Part shown: piece after piece, positions 1 through 5,434 of the stretch
Layout of the letters: every line of letters begins with the position of its first letter
Position numbering within the stretch: the stretch's first letter is position 1
NCBI GenBank assembly: GCA_021202325.1
Contig: JAJQDF010000219.1
Location: forward strand, 1-6,370
Direction: 5' to 3'
Length of the DNA: 6,370 bases
DNA from: Clostridiales bacterium
GTDB lineage: Bacteria; Bacillota; Clostridia; Lachnospirales; Anaerotignaceae
Notes under the pieces: generated by a model
What the model was told of the DNA's origin: nothing
Databases searched by the model: none
The model's input: only the letters and a program-made list of their open reading frames with translations
Made by a program: the position numbers and the translations under genes

Positions 1-373
1 TCTCAAAATTATTTTCCTCTTTCAATCTATAAAAAATTTTTTCGCAATTAATACTGTCCGCCGCCTTTTCGTACTCGGCAAATGTCGGAGCAAGCAGCAG
101 AACCTTTTTGGGCTTGAGGGCTAGAACGATGTTGAATATCAAGTCCGCCGCACCGTTTCCGCACACAATGTTTTCGGAGCTGACCTGCTCAATACCTGCT
201 ATGGCCTCCCTAAGCCTTCTGTATTCCGTATCGGGATAGACCTCGGAGCCGTTTACAGAGGCAGAAATTGCCGTCTTAACCTCTTCGGGAATGCCCAGAG
301 GATTAATATTTGCTGAAAAATCAAGCATTTCTCTGTCATATGAATATATATCTCCGCCATGAATTTTTTTCAT
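1..373 (-). CDS. cobD: L-threonine-O-3-phosphate decarboxylase CobD (3' end outside window)
   Basis: CobD is a PLP-dependent enzyme of the fold-type I (HisC-like) aminotransferase superfamily. It decarboxylates L-threonine phosphate to (R)-1-amino-2-propanol phosphate, the linker that CbiB attaches to the corrin ring. Only the first 124 residues are present, about one third of the usual 350-360; the PLP-binding lysine lies beyond base 1. Visible signatures are HGGDIY (5-10), LDFSANINPLG (17-27), YPDTEYRRLR (46-55), the cofactor-phosphate loop region CGNGAADLIF (71-80) and LLAPTFAEYE (93-102). The HGG..Y plus DFSANINPLG start separates CobD from histidinol-phosphate aminotransferase, as does the operon. 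The start is ATG at 371-373 with GGAGG 6 bases upstream (380-384); it overlaps the cbiB stop as ATGA. Codons 2-3 are AAA AAA in a run of seven A, a minor slippage-prone tract. Whether the product is a stand-alone decarboxylase or a fusion cannot be seen. Confidence 0.93.
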   Translation of the reverse strand, partial: MKKIHGGDIYSYDREMLDFSANINPLGIPEEVKTAISASVNGSEVYPDTEYRRLREAIAGIEQVSSENIVCGNGAADLIFNIVLALKPKKVLLLAPTFAEYEKAADSINCEKIFYRLKEENNFE

Positions 374-1338
374 ATAATTCCTCCGGCAAACGCAAATTTT
401 ATAAGTCCGAATATAATCAAAACAATGGCCGACGTTGTATACATGAGTCTGTTTGCCATCAATATATGCTCAGGGATAACCTCGTTCAGGGCATCACCTA
501 TATAGTCCTTTTTGTAGAGCTCTCCGAAATACCAAGCATCCCCGGCCAAACGAATGCCCAACGCTCCGGCGCAGGCGGCCTCGGTTTGGGCTGAATTTGG
601 GCTTTTGTGCTTAAGCCTGTCCCGTTTGAATATTTTTGCGGCATTTTTGTAATCCATGCCAAGGACAGCTGAAGCCATAATCATAGCAATGCCGCTGATT
701 CTAGACGGGATAAAGTTGGCAATATCGTCAAGCTTTGCCGCCGCACGGCCAAAATAAAGATATTTACTGTTTTTGTAGCCAACCATTGAATCCATGGTAT
801 TTATAGCTTTGTAGAGTGCCCCAAGGGGTGCGCCGCCAATCATCATAAAAATAATCGGAGCAACCACGCCATCAGATGTATTTTCTGCCACAGTCTCCAC
901 TGCCGCCTTTGCGACGCCTTCAAAATCCAGTCTTTCGGTATCTCTGCCGACAATCATGGAAACGGTCCTTCTGGATGAAGCAATATCGCCTTTTTTAAGC
1001 TCGTTATATACCTTCATGCTCTCGGTTTTAAGGGATTTTGCCGCAACAAAGAACCAGCAAAATATACTTTCTACGGCAAGGCCTAATATGGTATTTATAT
1101 CATAAAAGAAAACAAGCAGAGCGTGCACTATTCCGGTAGAAACAGCACAAACAACAATCACAATTATAATTCCGCCGAAAAGCTCGCCGGATTTGTTTTT
1201 GGGAAGAATACTCCTTATTATCCGCTCAGAAACCTCTATGAGCTTTCCTATCAATCTAATGGGATGCAGGCTGAAATTTGGATCGCCGAAAAGCATATCC
1301 AACCCAAAACCTATTAATACCGCACACAACGAACACAT
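370..1338 (-). CDS. cbiB: Adenosylcobinamide-phosphate synthase CbiB
   Basis: CbiB is the membrane enzyme that condenses adenosylcobyric acid with (R)-1-amino-2-propanol phosphate to form adenosylcobinamide phosphate. (CbiB is called CobD in the aerobic-pathway nomenclature and should not be confused with the next gene.) The 322 residues match the family. Motifs in order: GFGLDMLFGDP (10-20) with HPIRLIG (25-31), ETVAENTSDGVVAP (148-161), ALYKAINTMDSMVGY (174-188), GRAAAKLDDIANFIPSR (197-213) and SPNSAQTEAACAGALGI (246-262). Hydrophobic segments near residues 2-18, 55-80, 83-100, 157-175, 208-227 and 300-318 are consistent with several membrane spans. The start is ATG at 1336-1338 with GAGG 5 bases upstream, 7 bases after the previous stop. 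The stop overlaps the cobD start as ATGA. Its placement directly before cobD, which makes its substrate, fits the pathway. No missing key motif was noticed. Confidence 0.96.
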   Translation of the reverse strand: MCSLCAVLIGFGLDMLFGDPNFSLHPIRLIGKLIEVSERIIRSILPKNKSGELFGGIIIVIVVCAVSTGIVHALLVFFYDINTILGLAVESIFCWFFVAAKSLKTESMKVYNELKKGDIASSRRTVSMIVGRDTERLDFEGVAKAAVETVAENTSDGVVAPIIFMMIGGAPLGALYKAINTMDSMVGYKNSKYLYFGRAAAKLDDIANFIPSRISGIAMIMASAVLGMDYKNAAKIFKRDRLKHKSPNSAQTEAACAGALGIRLAGDAWYFGELYKKDYIGDALNEVIPEHILMANRLMYTTSAIVLIIFGLIKFAFAGGII

Positions 1339-1345
1339 AATTTCC

Positions 1346-1663
1346 TCACTTAATTTTTATAGCTATACCGGCACAAAGGCGGTAGACGGCATCGGCTCTT
1401 TCGGCAATAAGACAGAGCGCCCTGCCGGTTTCCTCCCGCCATGCCCTTTCGAATTTGTCAATCGGCACAACACCGCAGCCAATCTCGTCGCTTATGACCA
1501 CATCGTATTTCATTGCCTCATCGACAAGCGCTGAAATGTCTTCTCCCTTTTCCATGCACTCTCTGACTGCTTCGTGGAAACGGTTAAGAACCCTTTTGCC
1601 TTCAAAATTACTATTCACAAAATCAGTCTTTCCCTGATTTTTTCCGCCAATCACAAGTATCAT
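1346..1663 (-). CDS. Short CobU-like P-loop protein (105 residues)
   Basis: This is a compact relative of CobU with unproven function. Residues 1-13 (MILVIGGKNQGKT) match the CobU N-terminus and contain a GGxxQGKT P-loop. Residues about 55-105 match the CobU C-terminus: VVISDEIGCGVVP (55-67), FERAWREETGRALCLIA (71-87), ADAVYRLCAGIAIKIK (90-105). The central part of CobU, including the guanylylated His, YIAT and LLEC..N segments, is missing; a charged linker of about 40 residues with one histidine (His30, in NRFHEAVRE) takes its place. I recall similar short proteins in clostridial B12 operons, where they are usually annotated automatically as bifunctional CobU, which the missing segment makes doubtful. 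Likely a nucleotide-binding kinase or accessory factor for nucleotide-loop assembly (inference). The start is ATG at 1661-1663 with a perfect AGGAGG 6 bases upstream; it overlaps the cobS stop by 4 bases and ends 7 bases before cbiB. It does not look like debris: both conserved ends are intact and in frame. Confidence 0.85.
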   Translation of the reverse strand: MILVIGGKNQGKTDFVNSNFEGKRVLNRFHEAVRECMEKGEDISALVDEAMKYDVVISDEIGCGVVPIDKFERAWREETGRALCLIAERADAVYRLCAGIAIKIK

Positions 1664-2412
1664 AGTATACCTCCTAAAACGCAGGCAAGAAGTATAGCCA
1701 GCTCCTCCAGCTGCAGGAAATATCCGGCCAAATCTCCGGTTATGCCGCCGAAATTTTTCATACAGTTATGATAATGATAAACCGAAACAGCCACTGAAAA
1801 GGCAATAACAAAAGCGGCGGAAACAGGATTGACAACAAACATAAAAACAGCGCAGGCCGCCGCTTCTGCGGACATGACAGCAACAGCGTTCTTTTTGCTT
1901 GTCATCTTGCTCCATTTGGCCGCAAGCCCGGTAGACTTAGTATTCTTAAAGACAGTAAAAAAAATGCCGCTCAAGGCTCTGGACAAAAAGAGTCCAAGGC
2001 AGAACACTGTCACGGTTTCGGCGGTAATTTCGCTCAAAAGCCCGGCGTAAAGCAAAATATATACGCAGAGATATATGACCGCAAAGGCTCCGATATGGGG
2101 ATCCTTCATTATTTCAAGCTTTTTATTTTTATCGGCGTGGGAACAAAGCGCATCGGCCGTGTCTATGAAACCGTCCATATGTATGCCGCCGGTAACCAAA
2201 AGAGGAATTGCCGTCATAACACATACAGTTAGAAACGTACCCATGCCGAGAATATTCAGAATTTTATATGCAATCCATTCGACTAGCCCTATCACAAGGC
2301 CGACAAAAGGGAAAAAACATATGGCATATTTCATGGACTTTTCATCCCAGTCCACCATTGGCATGGGAATTCGGCTGTACATGGAAAATGCAATTATTAA
2401 CGATTTAATCAT
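1660..2412 (-). CDS. cobS: Adenosylcobinamide-GDP ribazoletransferase (cobalamin synthase) CobS
   Basis: CobS is the integral-membrane enzyme that joins adenosyl-GDP-cobinamide to alpha-ribazole or its 5'-phosphate, the last assembly step of cobalamin. From the ATG at 2410-2412 the protein is 250 residues, which fits the family. The motifs are the N-terminal FSMYSRIPMP (9-18), GGIHMDGFIDTADAL (75-89, the acidic HMDGxxDTxDxL site), KDPHIGAFA (103-111) and FGGITGDLAGYFLQ (221-234). Hydrophobic stretches around residues 30-50, 58-75, 110-128, 133-155, 175-195, 197-212 and 236-250 suggest about six or seven membrane segments. An in-frame GTG at 2419-2421 would add three residues (M-R-N). I prefer the ATG because family members usually begin close to the M-I-K-S/x-L-x-x-A-F/L-S pattern and the GTG lies within the Shine-Dalgarno region. 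It overlaps cobU by 8 bases, and its stop overlaps the next start as ATGA. Confidence 0.94.
   Translation of the reverse strand: MIKSLIIAFSMYSRIPMPMVDWDEKSMKYAICFFPFVGLVIGLVEWIAYKILNILGMGTFLTVCVMTAIPLLVTGGIHMDGFIDTADALCSHADKNKKLEIMKDPHIGAFAVIYLCVYILLYAGLLSEITAETVTVFCLGLFLSRALSGIFFTVFKNTKSTGLAAKWSKMTSKKNAVAVMSAEAAACAVFMFVVNPVSAAFVIAFSVAVSVYHYHNCMKNFGGITGDLAGYFLQLEELAILLACVLGGIL
1670..1675 (-). promoter_or_regulatory. Ribosome-binding site of the short CobU-like gene
   Basis: A full-consensus AGGAGG sits inside the final codons of cobS, 6 bases before the ATG at 1661-1663. It is the best match to consensus in the window and argues that the short gene is translated in its own right. Confidence 0.8.
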
Positions 2413-2932
2413 GTTCCTCACCCTTCAACTTAATGGGAATTCCGCAAACGACCTCGTATACCTCGTCTGAAACAGATGCCAGATACCTATTGATTTTCCC
2501 GAGATTTTCAATATATTTCATAGTCTGCTCATCGTAGGCCTCTCCGTCGCAGAAAATATCGTTTGTAACAACGACTGTATTTTCGGCTCTGCGAACAAGC
2601 AGATTAATTCCTTCTGTAATTTCTTCGACGGCATTTTCTCCGGCGCCGCTTTCATCAAACATTTCGTTGGCAAGAAGATTAGACATACATTCCAGAAGAA
2701 CCGTACAGCCGTCAACGCCCTCAATTGTCTTAAGGGAGGTGTATTTTTCAATAGTTTTAAAGCCCTTTCCGTCTCTAAGGGCTCTGTGCCTTGCAATGCG
2801 GGCCCTGCCCTCATCGTCAAAGACCATCATAGCTGCAATATATATAAGCGTACCTGTATTTACAGAAACGGCGGTATTTTCGGCAAACTTGCTCTTTCCG
2901 CTGCCGCTTCCGCCGATAACGGTAACAACCAT
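2405..2932 (-). CDS. cobU: Adenosylcobinamide kinase / adenosylcobinamide-phosphate guanylyltransferase CobU (full length)
   Basis: CobU phosphorylates adenosylcobinamide and then transfers GMP to it, giving adenosyl-GDP-cobinamide for CobS. The 175 residues match the family's usual length of about 180. Visible motifs are the P-loop IGGSGSGKS (6-14), LIYIA (29-33), RIARHRALR (45-53), whose His49 corresponds by position to the histidine guanylylated in Salmonella CobU, LLECMSNLLANEMF (79-92), and the C-terminal VVCGIPIKLKG (161-171). Odd feature: where the best-known members have a NExGxGxVP motif followed by R..RD..G..NQ, this protein has NDIFCDG (124-130) followed by YDEQTMKYIENLGKINRYLA. 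The LG.IN..LA part still aligns, but the G-x-V/I-P signature is gone. A short paralogue downstream retains it. The start is ATG at 2930-2932 with GGAGG 7 bases upstream, one base after the cbiA stop. The 3' end overlaps cobS. Confidence 0.9.
   Translation of the reverse strand: MVVTVIGGSGSGKSKFAENTAVSVNTGTLIYIAAMMVFDDEGRARIARHRALRDGKGFKTIEKYTSLKTIEGVDGCTVLLECMSNLLANEMFDESGAGENAVEEITEGINLLVRRAENTVVVTNDIFCDGEAYDEQTMKYIENLGKINRYLASVSDEVYEVVCGIPIKLKGEEHD
2416..2426 (-). promoter_or_regulatory. Ribosome-binding region deciding the cobS start
   Basis: On the minus strand, GAAGG (2422-2426) is followed by GTGAGG. GAAGG is 9 bases from the ATG at 2410-2412 and directly abuts the GTG at 2419-2421, leaving no spacing for the GTG. 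GAGG (2416-2419) lies 3 bases from the ATG. Spacing therefore favours the ATG, though neither spacing is ideal. Confidence 0.5.
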
Positions 2933-2933
2933 G

Positions 2934-4247
2934 TCAATTCCTCCATGAAAGGCATTTTCTCATAAATTCAGCCGCAAACTCGGGCTTTGAGCAGTAATAT
3001 AGGTGGGGATAGCCCGCAATAGTATTTTTGTATACATACATACAAGGCCATGACCTTTTGCCCGAAGGCTTTAAGGCGGTGCAGGCGCTGCCGTTATTGT
3101 CGGTATCCCAGTAGTGGAATTCGTGCCCCTTTATACCGTCCAAAAAAGGCAAATCGGACTTTAATTTTATATATCCGAAGCGTGAAAGCCTTCCTGTGTT
3201 TTTGGCCTCTGCATCAAAAATTCCGGCCATTTTTTTGCCGTCTATTGCCTTGGATAGGTACATAAAACCGCCGCATTCAGCAAGGCAGGGCATACCGGCC
3301 TTAATACTTTCCCTGATATTATCAAGCATTGGCCTGTTTTCACTCAATTTTTCGGCGTAAAGCTCAGGATAGCCGCCGCCGAGTATTATTCCGTCTGTAC
3401 CCTCCGGCAAAGCCTTATCCTCAAGTGGGCTGAAATAAACAATATCCGCTCCCATTTTTTTGAGAAGCTCGAAATTATACTTATAATAAAAGCAAAAGGC
3501 AGAATCCATTGCTGCGGCTATTTTTGCACTGCCTACAAATTTTGTTTCTATTGGGGTAAACTCAAGGTCTCCGGCAGTACCGGCTATTTCAAGCAGGCGG
3601 TCAATATCGATTGTTTTCTCCGCTGTTTTCCCAAGTATCGCCAGCTTTCCTATCACCTCATCAGTTGGAGTAACAAGACCAAGATGTCTGCTGTCGAAGG
3701 ACACTCCGCTGTTATAGGGCATATAGCCCACAGCCTCAAGGTCTGTTTCCGCCTCTATGACGGGCTTAAGACCTTTGTAAACCATCTCAGAAACATTGTT
3801 CAATATAACGGCCTTTATGCCGCTGTTTTCCTTAAAATCCGCAATTCCCTTTATGACGGCGGAAAGCGTATAGGCCGCTCCTTTGGCGTTTACAACAATC
3901 ACAGCCGGTGTATTTGTCGCCTTTGCCGTATCATATGTGCCGGCCTGTGTATTGTCATAGGCAAGGCCGTCATAATAGCCCATGACACCCTCAATTATGC
4001 AGATATCAGAACCTTCGGCGTGCTCATTCAAGAGGAATTTCGCCTCATTTGGCTCGGTAAAATAAAGGTCGATATTTTTGGAAGGAATGCCTATGGCTCT
4101 TTCATGGAACATGGGATCTATGTAGTCCGGGCCGCATTTTGCCGCAGATACATTCAGCCCTCTGTTTTTTAAAGCTGCAAGAATAGCACAGCAGACCGTG
4201 GTTTTTCCGCAGCCGCTTCCAGCGCCGCCAATAATCAGTCTCCTCAT
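2934..4247 (-). CDS. cbiA: Cobyrinic acid a,c-diamide synthase CbiA (CobB family)
   Basis: CbiA amidates the a and c side chains of (cobalt-)cobyrinic acid using ATP and glutamine-derived ammonia. The 437-residue length is near the family norm of about 450. The N-terminal ATP-binding half has the P-loop GAGSGCGKTT at residues 8-17, KCGPDYIDPMFH at 37-48 and EGVMGYYDG at 86-94. The C-terminal class I glutamine amidotransferase half has LGGGYPELYAEKL at 289-301, the nucleophile Cys325 in CLAECGGFMYL (321-331), GHEFHYW at 374-380, and AGYPHLYY at 411-418 supplying the likely catalytic His415. The start is ATG at 4245-4247 with GGAGG 6 bases upstream, overlapping the cbiET stop as ATGA. It ends one base before cobU. 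It lacks the features that separate the related cobyric acid synthase CbiP (longer, different motifs), so CbiA is preferred. The protein looks complete and active. Confidence 0.95.
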   Translation of the reverse strand: MRRLIIGGAGSGCGKTTVCCAILAALKNRGLNVSAAKCGPDYIDPMFHERAIGIPSKNIDLYFTEPNEAKFLLNEHAEGSDICIIEGVMGYYDGLAYDNTQAGTYDTAKATNTPAVIVVNAKGAAYTLSAVIKGIADFKENSGIKAVILNNVSEMVYKGLKPVIEAETDLEAVGYMPYNSGVSFDSRHLGLVTPTDEVIGKLAILGKTAEKTIDIDRLLEIAGTAGDLEFTPIETKFVGSAKIAAAMDSAFCFYYKYNFELLKKMGADIVYFSPLEDKALPEGTDGIILGGGYPELYAEKLSENRPMLDNIRESIKAGMPCLAECGGFMYLSKAIDGKKMAGIFDAEAKNTGRLSRFGYIKLKSDLPFLDGIKGHEFHYWDTDNNGSACTALKPSGKRSWPCMYVYKNTIAGYPHLYYCSKPEFAAEFMRKCLSWRN

Positions 4248-5434
4248 TGTGCGCCTCCGAAAGCTATTATGTAAATGGGATTGTAGGCCTTCATCATAGT
4301 ATGACGGCCGACAGGCTCGCCCTTTGAAAGAGAAATCTGCGTAATATCAGCCTCGATTCCCCTATCCTTAAGGTAAGCAAAAAGCTTTGATATTGTTTCC
4401 AGCGAAACCGCATTTACAACAATCCTAATGTTATTGTTTCTAATAAACAGCTTATCTATAATATCATCAATATGTCCGTCAGAGCCGCCGATAAAGGCGT
4501 GGGTTGGCGTTTTGAATTTTTCATCTGTCACCAGCTCTTCGGCTCTGCCCTCGGCAATTTCAACATTGTCGGCTCCAAACTTAATTTTGTTCTTTTCCAT
4601 AAGCTCGACAGCCTCGCTCTTTTTCTCAAAGGCGTAAACATCAATATCCGGGCTAATCATGGCCGAAGCAATGCCGACCGAACCCGTTCCGGCGCCTATG
4701 TCATAAAGCACCGACTCCCTTGTAAGCCTGAGCTTGGCAATGGAAAGCGTCCTAATTTCCTGCTTTGTCATGGGAACCTTGCCCCTGATATACTCGCTGT
4801 CGTTTATTTCATATCTTATTTTTTTCGGTTTATTGTTTACGGCAAGAATTACGGAAAGCTTATCAAAGCTTTTTCCGCAAAGCTCAGCCGCTGTTCCGGA
4901 AGTAATGGTTTCGTCCTCGTAGGAAAGCCTTTCGCCCACAAACAGCTTTACATCGTCCATACCGTAGAGCAGAAGCTTTCGGCACAGTCTGTCAACATCA
5001 TCGCCGTTATTCAAAAGCGCAAATGTTTTTTCGTTCTCACGGATATGGCCGATAATATTTTTGCTCTGTCCATGGAGGCTTAAAAGCTTCCAATCCTCCC
5101 AAGGCATACCCAGTTTCTGCGCAAAATAAGTCATGGAGGAAATTCCGGCAAGAACGGTTACATCATAGTCCTTCAAAACCGCAAGGAGCTTCTTCGCGCC
5201 GCTGAAAAAACCCGTATCGCCGCTCATAAGCACGGCAGCGTCGGCGTTATTGCTGTCGATAATTTCTTTTATTTCTTCGGCCTTATACTCGGTATAAACC
5301 TTTTTTGTGCCGGCATATTTTTCTACTATTCTTTCCGCGCCTATTATAACTTCGCATTTTTTCAAAGCTTCCCTTGCCTGCGATGTCAGAAGCAAGTCGC
5401 TGCCGCATCCGGCGCCGATTATATATATTTTCAA
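4244..5434 (-). CDS. cbiET: Fused cobalt-precorrin C5-methyltransferase / C15-methyltransferase-decarboxylase (CbiE-CbiT, CobL-like)
   Basis: This single 396-residue protein carries two SAM-dependent activities of corrin-ring synthesis. Residues 1 to about 200 form CbiE, a tetrapyrrole-methylase fold acting at C5, with the N-terminal strand-loop IIGAGCGSD at 5-13, SGDTGFFSGAKK at 71-82 and AGISSMTYFAQKLG at 96-109. Residues about 215-396 form CbiT, a class I methyltransferase that methylates C15 and decarboxylates the C12 acetate. It begins with PMTKQEIRTL (221-230), followed by the SAM-binding DIGAGTGSVG (245-254), an acidic strand-2 end AFEKK (268-272) and FIGGSDG (314-320). The same fusion is found in CobL and in many Firmicutes. 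The start is a TTG at 5432-5434, because no ATG or GTG fits and GAGGGG lies 7 bases upstream. It overlaps cbiD by 4 bases at its start and cbiA by 4 bases (ATGA) at its end, which suggests translational coupling. The CbiE glycine loop is GAGCG rather than the more usual GxGPG; whether this matters cannot be judged from sequence. Confidence 0.95.
   Translation of the reverse strand: MKIYIIGAGCGSDLLLTSQAREALKKCEVIIGAERIVEKYAGTKKVYTEYKAEEIKEIIDSNNADAAVLMSGDTGFFSGAKKLLAVLKDYDVTVLAGISSMTYFAQKLGMPWEDWKLLSLHGQSKNIIGHIRENEKTFALLNNGDDVDRLCRKLLLYGMDDVKLFVGERLSYEDETITSGTAAELCGKSFDKLSVILAVNNKPKKIRYEINDSEYIRGKVPMTKQEIRTLSIAKLRLTRESVLYDIGAGTGSVGIASAMISPDIDVYAFEKKSEAVELMEKNKIKFGADNVEIAEGRAEELVTDEKFKTPTHAFIGGSDGHIDDIIDKLFIRNNNIRIVVNAVSLETISKLFAYLKDRGIEADITQISLSKGEPVGRHTMMKAYNPIYIIAFGGAQ

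Noticed and set aside
31..42. Palindrome AAAAAATTTTTT
   Set aside because: Lies in the cobD coding sequence (Lys-Ile-Phe codons) with no GC stem; not a terminator, and a chance product of A/T-rich codons.
1339..1345. Possible intergenic control element between the short CobU-like gene and cbiB
   Set aside because: Only 7 bases, part of the cbiB ribosome-binding site and spacer; too short for anything else.
1346..1663. Short CobU-like gene as a decayed or frameshifted copy of cobU
   Set aside because: The frame is open, both conserved ends are intact, it has a full AGGAGG site and a 4-base coupled start, and the linker does not resemble the missing CobU middle in any frame I looked at.
2932..2937. 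TTGACA on the minus strand at the cobU start, a perfect -35 hexamer
   Set aside because: Seventeen bases further on the sequence is GGCGGA, which is nothing like a -10 box; the hexamer arises from the cbiA stop and the cobU start codon.
3684..4172. Plus-strand open frame of 162 codons opposite cbiA
   Set aside because: Antisense to the P-loop half of CbiA and rich in rare residue runs (C, R, Y); no recognisable domain.
4472..5083. Plus-strand open frame of 203 codons opposite cbiET
   Set aside because: Antisense to conserved CbiE and CbiT motifs, with no recognisable domain; shadow frame.
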